From: Plotosus lineatus
Lineage: Eukaryota > Chordata > Actinopteri > Siluriformes > Plotosidae
Reading direction: 5' to 3'
Assembly (NCBI GenBank): GCA_024760905.1
Contig: CM045737.1
Span: 19,412,348 to 19,476,347 of the forward strand
DNA: 64,000 nt
In this document: positions 13,516 to 25,215 of the stretch, one piece after another
Layout of the letters: each line of letters starts with the position of its first letter
Position numbering within the stretch: position 1 is the stretch's first letter
The notes under the pieces: generated by a model
What the model saw: the letters and a program-made list of their open reading frames with translations, nothing else
What the model was told of the DNA's origin: nothing
Database searches by the model: none
Made by a program: the position numbers and the translations under genes

Positions 13516-14965
13516 CGACCACTAAATTCTAAATGAAATACAGTAATGACAATACATCACATACATTTGTATATAAACATATTTATGATATATACTACAA
13601 AAAGGAAAGGTGTGATCTGAAAGGCTCACTACCTTAAAATGAACAATTACAGTACAGTACGTGCCTCAGACTCTGTGTACACTGTTAAAGGGAACATAAA
13701 CATCCATCCAGTTTGAGGTTAATAATTGTTTTAGTCTATATACAGTACTACTCGTGAACATAAAAAATAAACAAAATAGATTATTTTATATTTATTTTTT
13801 TACATTTCGATTTCTCAGAAAAGAAGGAACCAATCAGTTTACACAATTTAGGTGTACTGATTAAACAAATAAATATAATCCACCCTGCAAATTTATAAAT
13901 AAATAAAAATCAAATAGATATATAACTATAATATTGTAATTTCTATGTTCTATGTAGTATATTTTAAAACTTTAGGAGTTGTGATGGTTCTTCAATGACA
14001 ATTGAGACAAGTGACAGGCTTAAATTCACTCATCTATTAATTAATTCATTCATTTTTTATGCCATTTATTGCTAATTAGGGTTGCAAGGAAGCTTTTTCC
14101 TATCTCAGCCAAAGGTGGGGTACACCCTGAAAAGCTCACCAAAACATTGCAGGGTCCTGACAGGGTATAAAATTCTAAAAAAAAATAAAAAAAAAATTGA
14201 TAAATCAACCATTACTATAAAATCTTTTTTTTATATTTCATGTTTCACCATGTAACTATAATCACCGCATTGCAAGGACACAATTTTAAGTATATGTTCA
14301 ATATGTGCAATGAGCACAGCTCGTAATCACACCATATTTGGTTGGATTTTTTTTTTACAGAATGAAAACCAGTAGCACTTCGTCTGAAGCCTGTTTTCAC
14401 TTTTGCATGATGGTTCCTGAGGTTTTTTTCTAAGCACTCGGTGCCAATATAATTAAATATCTTCATCCAAGCTAAATATTTGCTGCATGGCCAATGGATC
14501 CTCATGCAGTTTGAAAGTGCACTGTTGCACAGAAGCCTCAAGCACGATGCTAATATTGTGCTGTTCCTGACACTCCAGTGACGCAACTATAAAAATACTT
14601 TACTTTCATGGTAAAACTTCTTTCTGATATTAATATGTTTTATTCTTTTTTTTTTTTTGTTATTATAACTGCATACTACTTCATGGTGAAAAATATAACA
14701 GGAAAATTGGAGTTATCCAGACATACAGAAACAGTTATTTTAATAATCTTCCTAAACACAGGCTTTAATTCTTCTGCAGTGAGATTTCAGTAGGATCAGT
14801 CCTCTGAAATCCTGAAAAGTCCATGTGTATTAGTTTGTATCATCCCAGTCCTAAGTGTGCAATGGTGCCTCATATATCAATCGAGGAGTACGCAAGACTT
14901 TAGTAACAGGACATAGAACATCTCCAAACAACAGAACAGTTAACAAATATTAAACAAGGACAAAC
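13516..14965. other. AT-rich intergenic sequence with an L2-tail fragment
   Basis: Mostly AT-rich sequence with no gene seen. At about 14035-14175 there is a minus-strand fragment of the L2/CR1-like LINE or SINE tail (TTAGGGTTGCAAGGAAGC followed by GGGGTACACCCTG). Confidence 0.6.
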
Positions 14966-14975
14966 TATTCTAAAT

Positions 14976-15321
14976 TCAGTTCAGTTCATTTTCTGTAACT
15001 GCTTAATCCTAATTAGGGTCGCGGGGAGGCTGGCACCCATCCCAGCTGACTTTGGGCAAGGGCAGAGTACACTCTGGACAGCTCGTCAGACCATCGCAGG
15101 GCAGAAACACACTGATGGCTTTGCAGCTACTCTTGTCGAAAGTCAGCAATGGTTCTTTTATATAAACCTCACACCATAGACAGTAAGAGACATGGCTGGC
15201 CTTTGATAACCCAGTTAGCTGCACTAGGGGGTCAGTGACAACCTTGTGGAGAGTGGGACTTGAACCCCCATCCCTTGGATCAGCGATCCAACACCCTGTA
15301 CTACTAGGCCACCACTGCCTG
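14976..15321 (-). mobile_element. tRNA-derived SINE with L2-type tail (family A, minus strand)
   Basis: Complete copy from tail (TTCATTTTCTGTAACTGC) to tRNA-like head (AGGCCACCACTGCC at its end). It is bounded by ATTCTAAAT at 14967-14975 and 15322-15330, a target duplication. The tail matches the widespread fish L2/CR1 (Maui-like) 3' end with GGGGAGGCTGGCACCCATCC. Confidence 0.88.
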
Positions 15322-15328
15322 ATTCTAA

Positions 15329-15334
<6 letters not shown>

Positions 15335-15390
<56 letters not shown>

Positions 15391-15417
15391 TATTAATCTA
15401 ATGATACTGATATAAAG

Positions 15418-15470
<53 letters not shown>
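15335..15470. repeat. (AT)n and (CA)n microsatellites
   Basis: (AT)n at about 15335-15387, a short unique spacer, and (CA)n at 15421-15470. Confidence 0.95.
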
Positions 15471-15471
<1 letters not shown>

Positions 15472-16014
15472 CTGTACTCATTAATTTCGCATAACTGTCC
15501 TTGTGAGGACCTTACATTGACATAATGATTAATATAACTAATTAATGCTATATCTGACCCTAAACATAACCCTAACCTTAACATAACTAATGAAAAGGAA
15601 ATTTTTATTTTGTTTAAAAAAAGAAAAACAAAACACTTCCCTTGTGGGGCCCATTCAAATAGGCGCACGAGGTCAAAATTTCATATATACTGTGTATGAC
15701 TGATGGTTGTACTCTATAAAATACTGGAACTACAGACCTTTTCTTTCATTAATTGTTGCCTAAACATCTTCTCAAGGAAACTTTAGATTTTCTAATTAAT
15801 CTTTTAAATTTATTCATGTAATTGTCCATCAATTCCAAGAGCAATTCCTTAACAAGCTAGCAGTTTGATGGCACATTAGAATCAAAACTGTAATATAAGC
15901 ATGCACAGTTGGAACAAAAACAGAGTACAGTACATGTTTTATATGAAATGAAAGAGTCCTCAACGACAAATCAGAACTTTCAGTTGATTTCTGGCATTAA
16001 AAGGTCATATTGTG

Positions 16015-16016
<2 letters not shown>
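15471..16016. other. unique non-coding sequence
   Basis: No gene or clear repeat is recognised. TAACCCTAACCTTAACA near 15560 is a short chance-like run, too short to call telomeric. Confidence 0.5.
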
Positions 16017-16059
<43 letters not shown>

Positions 16060-16066
16060 CATATAC

Positions 16067-16136
<70 letters not shown>
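16017..16136. repeat. (CA)n-(TA)n microsatellite abutting a DNA transposon
   Basis: (CA)n at 16017-16052 followed by (TA)n to 16136. The neighbouring Tigger-like element begins directly at the end of the TA run, as expected for a TA-targeting transposon. Confidence 0.95.
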
Positions 16137-16140
<4 letters not shown>

Positions 16141-16993
16141 GACGCTCCCCAACTTACGTTTTTACTTGGTTCCGGACGGCCGAACGTAAGTTGAAAGTGA
16201 ACGTAAGTTGTTACATTGACGTATGACGTATGACGTGTGACGTATGACGCTCATACTGTACTATACATCCATAAATACCATTACCATATCTCATAAAACA
16301 CCCCTAAATCAATTATTATAAACATAACATTGTAAAATAATATCAAATATATCAAATAATATCAACATTAATTTCAAATAAATTAAATTCAAGCAAAATA
16401 ATTTCAAATAGATAAATTTTAATCAAATTCACTCATCAAATATCAAATACAGTATCAAATATAACCTTTAACATTCTCTATGATGCGATCTTTCTGCTTG
16501 TAAATGCTTCCGATGGTCGACGGATCGTCACATTACATGAAGCTGAGCCGAGTCACTTTACATGAAGCTTAAAACAGCCAATCAATGTTTACAATATGGG
16601 AGGCGCGCAACACCGAGAGTAGTTTACTTATTTGGTGCTTGAGACAAAGTGCGGGTTATACGGACTTCCGGTCTTTCAAGTGAGCAAGGGCACCATTGAA
16701 TACTGGTTTAGCATTCAGCCTGCACTGATGTGAATCACCAGTAGAGTGGACAGTTCTCTTTCTTTTCTGGATTTGGGTTTTCATTCATTTTACAACTCTC
16801 TTTGCTTAACTGAGTATGCATGGTAGATTGTGCTGATCCGAGCAGATAGTTAATTCATCTCTGTGTATGAGACTTGCACCCATGCAAGTAGGCTTACGCT
16901 TCTGACCAACCATATTTGCTTAGGGTTAGAAAAGTCCGCAAAAACAGTGTAAACACAAAGATCACAGAGATGATGTCTTAACACAAGGGTCTC

Positions 16994-19803
16994 TTCTTTT
17001 CCTTTCGGCTTTTCCCTTCAGGGGTCGCCACAGCGAATCATCTGCCTCCATCTCACCCTATCCTTTGCATCTTCTTCTCTTACACCAACGAGCTTCATGT
17101 CCTCCTTCACCACATCCATGAATTGTCTCTTTGCTCTTCCTCTAGGCCTTCTGCGTGGTAGTTCCAACCACAGCATCCTATTACCAATATACTCACTATC
17201 CCTCCTCTGTACATGTCCAAACCATCTCAATCTAGCCTCTCTGACTTTGTCTCCAAAGCGTCTTATATGTGCTGTCCCTCTGATGTGCTCATTCCTAATC
17301 CGATCCATCCTCGTTACTCCCAAACAGAACCACAACATTTTCATCTCTGCTACCTCCAGCTCTGCCTCCTGTCTTTTCCCCAGGGCCACTGTTTCAAAAC
17401 CATACACCATCGTTGGCCTCAACCCTGTCTTGTACATTTTTCCTTTCATTCTTGCCGATATCCTCCTATCACACATCACACCGAACACTTTTCTCCAACC
17501 ATTCCAACCTGGCTGCACACGCTTCTTCACCTGTTTTCCACACTCTCCATTGCTCTGGATTGTTGAGCACAAGGATTTAAAAATCCTCTACCTTCCTTAT
17601 CTCTGCTCCCTGTAACCTCACCGTTCCTCTTGGGTCCTTGTCATTCATCTACATGTATTCTGTCTTACTGAGGCTAACCTTCATTCCCCTCCTTTCCAGG
17701 GCATACCTCCACCTCTCTAGATTTTCCTCCACTTGTTCTCTGCTCTCACTACAGATCACGATGTCATCTGCAAACATCATCGTCCATGGGGAATCTTGTC
17801 TCACCTCGTCTGTCAGCCTGTCCATCACCATAGCAAACAAGAAGGGGCTGAGAGCTGACCCTTGATGCAGTCCCACCTCCACCTTGAACTCTTCTGTCAC
17901 ACTGACAGCACACCTCACCACTGTCTTACATCTCTCATACATGTCCTGCACCACTCTAACAGACTTGTCTGCCACTCCAGACTTCTTCATGCAATACCAC
18001 AGTTCCTCTCTCGGCACCCTGTCATATGCTTTCTCCAGATCCACAAAGGCACAATGCAACTCCTTCTGACCTTCTCTGTACTTCTCCATTAACATCCTCA
18101 AGGCAAACACCGCATCTGTGGTGCTCTTTCTTGGCATGAAACCAAACTGTTGTTCACAAATACTGACCTCTGCCCTTAGTCTAGCTTCTACTATTCTTTC
18201 CCATAACTTCATCGTATGGCTCATCAACTTTGTCCCTCTGTAGTTGCCGCAACTCTGCACGTCCCCCTTGTTCTTAAAAATGGGCACCAGCACACTTCTC
18301 CTCCATTCCTCTGACATCCTCTCACTCTTGAAGACCTTGTTGAATGTTCTTGTCAGAAAATCTACTGCCTCTCTATCTACCTCTCCGAGACACTTCCATA
18401 CCTCCACCGGTATGTCATCAGGACCAACTGCCTTTCCATTCTTCATCCTCTTCAATGCCCTCCTCACTTCACCCTTACTAATCTTTGCTACTTTCTGGTC
18501 CTCAACAGTCACCTCTTCTACTCTTTTTTCTTTCTCTCTTCTACTCTTTTTTCTCTCTCATTTTCCTCATTCATCAGCTCTTCAAAGTACTCTTTCCATC
18601 TTCCCAGCACACTTCTGTCATCAGTCAATACATTTCCCTCTCTGTCCTTTATCAATCTAACTTGCTGCATGTCCTTCCCATCTCTATTTCTCTTCTTTGC
18701 CAACCTGTATAAATCATTTTCTCCCTCTTTACTTTCCAACCGAGCATACAAGTCATCATACGAGCTCTGTTTGGCCTTTGACACCGCTACCTTTGCCTTA
18801 CGCTGTGTCTCCCTGTACTCCTATTTACTCTCTTCGGTTCTCTCAATGTCCCACTTCTTCTTAGCTAACCTCTTCGTTTGTACACAATCCTGCACTTCCT
18901 CATTCCTCCACCAAGTCTCCTTATCTACTTTTCTTCTAGATGACACACCAAGTACTCTCCCTACCTGTCTCCCTGATCACATTAGCTGTAGTTGTCCAGT
19001 CATCTGGAAGCACTTCCTGACCACCCAAAGCATGTTTTAACTCCTCCTTGAAGACAACCCGACACTCTTCCTTTTTTCAGCTTCCACCACTTTGTCTTCT
19101 GCTCTACCTTTGTCTTCTTCACCTTCCTCACCATCAGCATCATCCTGCACACCACCATTCTATGCTTTTTGGCAACACTCTCACCCGCTACTACTTTGCA
19201 GTCACTAACTTCCTTCAAATTACATCGCCTGCACAAGATGTAGTCTACCTGTGTGCGCCTGCCTCCACTTTTATAAGTCACCCTATGCTCCTCTCTCTTC
19301 TGGAAGAAAGTATTCACCACAGCCATTTCAATCCTTTTTGCAAAATCTACCAACATCTGTCCTTTTGCGTTCCTGTCCTGGATACCAAACCTACCCATCA
19401 CTTCCTCATCCCCTCTGTTTCCTGCACCAACATGTCCATTGAAGTCTGCACCAATGACCACTCTTTCACCTCTGGGGGTACTCTGCATCACTTCATCTCA
19501 CTCACTCCAGAATCTCTCCTTCTCTTCTAGCTCACATCCTGCCTGTGGGGCAGGTTCATAGTTCCAACATTCAAAGTCCCTACTTTCAGTCCCAGACTCA
19601 TGCCTTTCCTCTTCTCTCTCTGGCAACGGACACGCCTCCCGCCTCTCCTTCTTCGACGTCTTCGACCAACAGTAGTCCAATTTCCACCAACACCCTGTTG
19701 GTTAACAGCACTGATGGCGGTCGTTGTTAACCCGGGCCTCGACCGATCTGGTATGTAATTTTTTCTTGTGATTCGCATATTTTATTTGGCATTTGTTTTA
19801 CGC
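16994..19803 (-). mobile_element. RTE-clade LINE, copy 1 (minus strand, degenerate)
   Basis: The 3' end at 16994 begins TTCTTTTCCTTTCGGC, the same terminus as the copy at 25815. The 5' side ends at about 19803, inside the GTTTTACGCC sequence also present in copy 2, so the extreme 5' end is missing. Endonuclease and reverse transcriptase frames are present but broken. The protein type matches BovB-like RTE elements (the family annotated as craniofacial development protein 2-like). No clear target duplication was found. Confidence 0.85.
17018..19778 (-). pseudogene. broken endonuclease-reverse transcriptase ORF of RTE LINE copy 1
   Basis: Open pieces on the minus strand: 19778-19527 (N-terminal basic segment and GTLNVGTM), 19491-19000 (endonuclease, including GADFNGHVGAGNRG), 18784-18518, 18512-17649 (reverse transcriptase) and 17572-17018 (C-terminal domain with RWFGHVQRRDSEYIG). 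The RT piece keeps FVDLEKAYDRVPR (motif A), HQGSALSPFL (motif B) and intact catalytic FADD in MMFADDIVIC. Compared with copy 2, about 275 bp of endonuclease sequence is deleted between GTM and the PQ-GCE segment, and there are frameshifts near 18515 and 17600. It cannot encode an active protein. Confidence 0.85.
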
Positions 19804-20071
19804 CTATAAAACACACACCTGGTAAGAATTGTCTTGATGAGAAGCATTGTCTGATGTGCACCATGGCTCGCTCAATAACGATGTATATACAGTATAACTG
19901 AACTTGGAAACAGGGACATGTTAAGTCTGTTGTTTGTAAACAATGGACACAGCGTCATTACGTCAGTGTACTACATCGGTACGTCTAAACTCAAAATTTG
20001 ACAATTTTTTTTGAAAAAAAAAAGTGAAATCATAAAAACGTAAAACGGCTGAACGTAAGTCAGGGAGCATC

Positions 20072-20073
<2 letters not shown>

Positions 20074-20139
<66 letters not shown>
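20074..20139. repeat. (TG)n-(TA)n-(CA)n microsatellite between two DNA elements
   Basis: Symmetric TG-TA-CA tract, itself palindromic, joining the right end of the element ending at 20073 to the left end of the next element at 20138. Confidence 0.9.
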
Positions 20140-20140
<1 letters not shown>

Positions 20141-21077
20141 TTATCACTTGCCACTTCGCGACTTGAAGTTTGCGGTCTCTGTGCATCGTGGTATTTTCTA
20201 TAAGTATCCAAAATCAATTTCAAAATTCGCGCTGAAACTCGCATGTACGCAAGCAGAAGGCAGGGATCCAAGGCAGGCTGAGTCCATTGTTTACAAACGA
20301 CAGACTGAACGTGCCCCTCCTTCAGTCCCAGTTCAGGCAGGGACCACCAACTCAACTTAATCTCGCAAGCTGATTGGCTTAGACGCGTGACGCTGTAGCC
20401 TCACACATTCCCGCGGGAATCTTTGTGATTTTGTGATCTTATAGTGTTTGTGATGCCCTTGAAAATGCCTCCTAAATGTCCTGCACCATCTAATGCATCC
20501 AGTGAGCTCAAGAAAAAGTGAAATATGATGACAGTGATCCAAAAAGTGAAGTTGCTAGATATGCTGACAGCAGGCAATACGTATGCCCATGTAGCATGCC
20601 ATTACGGCATAAATGAATCTACCGTGCATTACATCACAAAAGATGAAGTGAAGCACCTCCTGCTGATGATCCAATGCCTCTCAAATCTGACTAAGAGACA
20701 TTACCTGGGTTGGAATAAAGCTCTCAATAACCTGTGCAGTAAATCATCATCTTCATCATCTTCACTTCACCTTCATCATACTGCACAGGTCGCTCATCGT
20801 CAATTTTTTTGGATTAAGATCAAGTGGAGAAGAGCTATTGTCAGAGGTGAGAACAGTACTTAAAGTATTTATATATAAATTCTATTTAAATATTAATACA
20901 TTACAGTATTTATATATGCATATAACTGTATAACGTTTAATATACACTTCTTGATATTGTATAGATGCGAAAACATATATGTATGGTAGAAATGAGAGGG
21001 GTGATCATACTTCGCAGCTTTTTGATTCTCACGGCCAGGTCTAGTCTATATTATAAGCGAAATTCAAGGGATGACTG
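20138..21077 (+). mobile_element. Tigger/pogo-like non-autonomous element with a transposase remnant
   Basis: Left end CAGTTATCACTTGCCACTTC at 20138; the right end, read on the other strand, is CAGTCATCCCTTGAATTTCG, ending at 21077. About 940 bp, far shorter than an autonomous Tigger. It holds a fragment of the N-terminal DNA-binding part of the transposase (20465-20680). Confidence 0.75.
20465..20680 (+). pseudogene. Tigger-type transposase N-terminal (CENP-B/HTH) fragment
   Basis: Begins MPPKCPAP, reaches a stop codon TGA at 20519-20521, then continues in the same frame with KVKLLDMLTAGNTYAHVACH and YGINESTVHYI. The pattern 'K-LL-ML-G-Y--V--HYGINESTV-YI' is the first helix-turn-helix of Tigger/CENP-B-like transposases. 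The catalytic DDE domain is absent. A short TCA/TCT repeat at about 20746-20765 follows. Confidence 0.75.
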
Positions 21078-21081
21078 TATA

Positions 21082-21585
21082 TATACCTCACCTTACAATA
21101 GTCCCAACAAACAAAAAATTCAGGTTACGAAAAACAGTTTCCAAAATGTTTTGTTTGTATACGAAACAAGTGCTCCTTACTAAACGCGCCAAACGCACCG
21201 TTCAAACATTAAAATGCAACATTCAAACATTCAAGCAATGCACGAGCTGCTTTCCCATTGACTATCTTCCAACATCCCACCCCACTGGCCTCCCATTGGC
21301 TAGCAGGGATGATGCAGCTCCCTGCCATTGGCTATCTCCCAACATCCTGCCCCGCTGGCCTCCCATTGGCTAGGAGGGATGACGCAGCTCCCTCCCATTG
21401 GCTATTCCACAATAGCTCCATAGCTGCATCTCCCATAATGCTTTTCGTGTAAAGGACAGAGTTATTGTTGTTTCATGAGACTGTTCATTGCTTTATTTTT
21501 TGCCTCAGGCTTTTAACCTTCCATAAACATTTGTAAGATTATAACTCTGCTAAGAGGACATGGTCAACACACGGGCGCACACACG

Positions 21586-21616
<31 letters not shown>

Positions 21617-21913
21617 GCGCGTATGATTTTCGGTGCGAGTGAAAAGAAGAAGCAGGCTAGTTGCATACAGTTGAGTGATATCGCAAAGGAATACAGTATG
21701 GCCAAACCCATCTACCATCGTTTTTTTTTTTTTATTGAAGCAGAAGGTGGTCTTTAAAGGTATTCTTTTATAATTTTTAAAAGGTTTAGGGGTAGGATCG
21801 GGGGCCTTGAAACGAATCATGTGTTTTACATGTAAAATGCGGTTCAATTTACGAAAAATCCAGGTTAAGAAAAAGGCTCTTGAATGGATTAATTTTGTAA
21901 GGTGAGCTACCAT

Positions 21914-21915
<2 letters not shown>
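21082..21915 (-). mobile_element. Tigger-like MITE, ACCTCAC family (copy 1, minus orientation)
   Basis: The right end (GGTGAGCTACCATTG, ending at 21915) and the left end (TACCTCACCTTACAATAG from about 21084) match the ends of the elements at 25394-29472 and 58925-59804. Inside are a ~70-bp tandem repeat rich in CTCCCATTGGCTA (about 21245-21420), a (CA)n run at about 21583-21616, and a transposase relic reading LSDIAKEY just after it. Confidence 0.75.

Positions 21916-21980
<65 letters not shown>
21916..21980. repeat. (TG)n(TA)n microsatellite
   Basis: Short TG run and long TA run between the right end of a Tigger-like MITE and the head of a SINE. Confidence 0.95.
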
Positions 21981-21983
<3 letters not shown>

Positions 21984-21984
21984 C

Positions 21985-22343
21985 GGGCAGTGGTGGTCTA
22001 GTGGTATAGGGCGCTGGATCGCTGATCCAAAGGTTGGGGGTTCAAGTCCCACTCTCCACAGGGTTGTCACTGTCCCCCCAGTGCAGCTAACTGGGTTATC
22101 AAAGGCGGGCCATGTCTCTCACTGTCTATGGTGAGAGGTTTATGTAAAAGAACCATTGCTGACTTTCGTAAAGAGTAGCTGCAAAGTCGTCAGCATGTTT
22201 CTGTCCCTTGCTAAAAAGGGTTGTGACAGGAAGGGCATCCGACATAAAAACCTCTGCCAAATCAAATGTGTGAATCAGCTGATTCGCTGTGGCGACTCCC
22301 GAGTAAAAGGGAAAAAGTCGAAAGAAAGACAGACAGACAGACA
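21985..22343 (+). mobile_element. tRNA-derived SINE with RTE-type tail (family A', plus strand)
   Basis: Head GGGCAGTGGTGGTCTAGTGG with B-box-like GGTTCAAGTCC, shared body, then RTE-like tail (GGAAGGGCATCCGACATAAA; TGATTCGCTGTGGCGACT). It ends in a (GACA)n run that merges into (CATA)n at about 22325-22375. Confidence 0.87.
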
Positions 22344-22384
22344 TATATATATACATCCATACATACATACACCCCCATACATGC

Positions 22385-22705
22385 ATGTATATAGGGTGGG
22401 GCAGTAGTTTACACTTATCACAGCAAGAAGGTCTGATTTTGATGCTTGGACATTTTTGTGTGGCGTTTGCATGCTTCTGTGGGTTTCCTCTGGGTACTGT
22501 GGTTTCCTCCCACAGTCCAAAAACATGCACAGTAGGATAATTGGACATTTAAAATCACCCTTCAGAATGACTGTGAATGATTGTGTGTATTTGTTGACCC
22601 TACGATGGCCTAGTGAGCTGTCCAGAGTGTACCCCAGCTTCAATTCAAGAATTGGCTGAGATGGGTGCCAATCTTCCCATGACCGTAATTAGGATCAGAA
22701 AATAA
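22385..22705 (+). mobile_element. V-SINE-like element with L2-type tail
   Basis: Central block CCTCCCACAGTCCAAAAACA and a tail with GAGCTGTCCAGAGTGTACCC and ATTAGGATCAGAAAATAA. This is the arrangement of fish V-SINEs (tRNA-like head, conserved centre, LINE tail). The head is diverged. Confidence 0.75.
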
Positions 22706-23460
22706 TTGCATGAATAAACTGCAATGTTTTATATATAAAATCATTCATATGTTTATATAAAGTATAACATTGTAATACTTTCCTTTCCCAAAGTAGGTTT
22801 GGGAAGCCATATAGCAGGTGAGAGTGACTGTATTTATGAGTTGTAGGTCAGTGGCCATCTTTTCCATGTAATTAGAGGAGTTTTAGTCCAGCTGGCCAGT
22901 AAAAGAGGCAGCTTTCTGTAACACAGTTGGTGTAAATCTGTGTATCGGTCCTGCTTCTTGAACCTGGACTCAAAGCTTGCTGTGGTCTCTCGCTGAAAAA
23001 TGTGTCATAAACCTGGAAACTTTGACTAAAACTTGGGGAAACACCTCAGTTGACACTACAACGCCTCCTTGGTCTGATTCATAACTCCATCATGAAAATA
23101 CCATGTAAAGTGTCAAACCAAAAAATATAACTTTCTGACATGTCCATGCAATTTTGTCCTGGTAAAATGTTTGGGTAAGAATCACCAAGATTTTCCCATA
23201 TCACAAGCTATTTATAATAAGGTGACATAACGTATGTGTAAAGACTCCCATGTTTAAACATGTTTGAGTTTATTATGGTTAATGTCCTGCAGTGTTTTTC
23301 ATTCTGTTTCCAAGAAACGACTTGCACAATTTCCTAATTATATATGCATGTGTGAAAAAACAAAACAAACAAAACATCTGCAATTCAACAGGTGCCTATT
23401 GGCATGAAGACTGTTCCATGTCTGGAAAACATCTGCATAGGTGGTCCCCCCCCCCCCCTA

Positions 23461-23506
<46 letters not shown>

Positions 23507-24360
23507 CATCTCTCCAGGGCTAAAGTCGAGGAGCAGTTGATTATAAATACTGTGTACTTCTCAGACTTAGGGAAAAAAGCCTCATATTTCTGGAGCGGTT
23601 TTTTACCAGAGCATATTTTTATCGTTGAAAGCCAACACAGATAGACCAGGCCTGCACAGCTGTGCCTCTCATTTGTTTAAGAGTGTACAAATAGGCCGAC
23701 CCACACAAGCCATAAAAAGTGAGAGGAGGTTTTGCTCAAGATGGCACTTTTGTTTGACCATTGAGGAGTATGACCACATTCCTGAAGACATTATAACAAC
23801 AACATCAAAAAATAAAATAAAATAAAATAAAATAAAACAAAACAGAATGAAAAGACTGGCAGTTGACATCATAATGAATGTTTCTGAAATAATTCACCTT
23901 TTATGAGAATTGATCAAAATGAAAAAGGATGATGACATATGCAGTCATCTATTAGTAGCTAAGAAAAAGTGTGCTGCAGGTTTTAATGGTTTTATAAAAA
24001 GACATATAATTGGTACCCAGACAGAGTTGCAACATCTTCAGACTGAAAGACATGTATACAGCAACCTGTTAGACATTACATGACTATTCTTTGTGAGTAA
24101 GGCTGGTGTTGCCATGCCTGAAGACACAGCCAATGTAACCCTTCTCTTCTTTTCCCTGATGAATCACTACCAGGTTCGTCTCAACTTTACAGCTCTGGTT
24201 GACATTTATATACAGTATATATTTCGAAAAGAAATAACTGGAAGACACAAATACCATTATCTTAAGTCATTGTACCATCTGAATTTTTTATCCAAACATG
24301 GAAGATCACTGTGGATCTGAAGCTGATTCTGGCTTACTTATTAATTAGAAAAAAATGTTG
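22706..24360. other. unique non-coding sequence with simple repeats
   Basis: No gene is recognised. It includes poly(C) at about 23446-23458, (CT)n at about 23464-23505 and (AAAAT)n at about 23803-23836. Confidence 0.55.
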
Positions 24361-24361
24361 C

Positions 24362-24959
24362 GAAAAGGCTGATGCTGAATGCCGAGTCACATAAAAAGAA
24401 TGAATAGGATTAGATGCATAATTGCAACGTATCATATTAATAAATATGGGTCAACTTTCCATGCAGACAATACGCGGCTTTATTTTTCATTATCCCAGAC
24501 AACACTATTACCCTCAATATGAAGTATTCTTTGCTGGATGAATGGGATTTCTTAAGGCGGCATGTCTGCCTCATGTCTGCCTCATGTCTGCCTTATGTCT
24601 GCCTCACAGCAAAAAGGCCCTTGGTTTGAGTCCTCGACTTGGGTGTTTCTTCATCCAGTATCAAATGAGATACACACCGGCCTCCCCTAAACCCAAATAG
24701 GATGAGGTGGTTCAGCCAATGAGTGAGTGATGAATGAGATGAAATTTCGTATATATATGCTAAATAAACCAATAAAGAAAATATACAACCAGATTTTAAT
24801 ATTTTGTGATGTTGGTCAAAGTTGTTGTAATACACTTGTAATCTTCATCAAAGGTGTGATCCTTGATTTCAGTGTGAGCTTTATACCATGTTGCGATGAG
24901 GCTGATGCTGAATGCCGAGTCACATAAAAAGAATGAATAGGATGAGATGCATAATTGGA
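24362..24959. repeat. direct repeat pair of ~65 bp
   Basis: 24362-24427 and 24896-24959 share AGGCTGATGCTGAATGCCGA and continue nearly identical to GATGCATAATTG. An 11-bp tandem repeat, CATGTCTGCCT, occurs four times at about 24560-24603 between them, followed by a SINE-like fragment (GTTTGAGTCC). What element they belong to is unknown. Confidence 0.7.
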
Positions 24960-25126
24960 CTTAATCAGTTTTTTGTCATATAAGGCCCGAGTTAGACCGT
25001 CTATTCTGCTGCACAGTATAAAGAAGATTGCACAAGCTTTTATCATTTTTGTATTACTGAAATTCAAGATTCACTGAGCTCCTGAAGAAACTAAGGCTCA
25101 GGCTTGGTCAGAGGTGCGCGGACATT

Positions 25127-25215
25127 TGCTCACAGGACAAATGCTCACAACCTTAATGAAAAAACTGCAAATGTCTGTTTTTTCATTAAGGTTGTGAGCA
25201 TTTGTCCTGTGAGCA
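25127..25215. repeat. perfect 39-bp inverted repeat (hairpin)
   Basis: Arms 25127-25165 and 25177-25215 are exact complements by eye, with an 11-nt loop. Further degenerate copies of a GTGAGCATTTGTCCT unit follow to about 25245. Confidence 0.85.

Larger units (their letters stand above)
16137..20073. mobile_element. Tigger/pogo-like DNA element, split by an RTE LINE
   Basis: Terminal inverted repeats: left end CAGAGACGCTCCCCAACTTA at 16137; right end is the complement of CAGATGCTCCCTGACTTACG, ending at 20073. CAG ends and insertion in TA repeats are typical of pogo/Tigger elements (Tc1-mariner superfamily). The interior is about 1.1 kb of non-coding sequence once the LINE at 16994-19803 is removed. 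No transposase frame is recognised in the remainder. Confidence 0.7.

Noticed and set aside
15555..15580. Interstitial telomeric repeat
   Set aside because: Only about two imperfect CCTAA-like units.
17097..19530. Plus-strand frames of 117-172 codons
   Set aside because: Antisense shadows of RTE LINE copy 1.
21985..22060. tRNA gene
   Set aside because: The A- and B-box-like sequence is the head of a SINE, repeated in over a dozen dispersed copies without a proper acceptor stem and continuing into a SINE body.
24560..24603. CRISPR-like array
   Set aside because: Four contiguous 11-bp units without spacers in a vertebrate genome; a simple tandem repeat.
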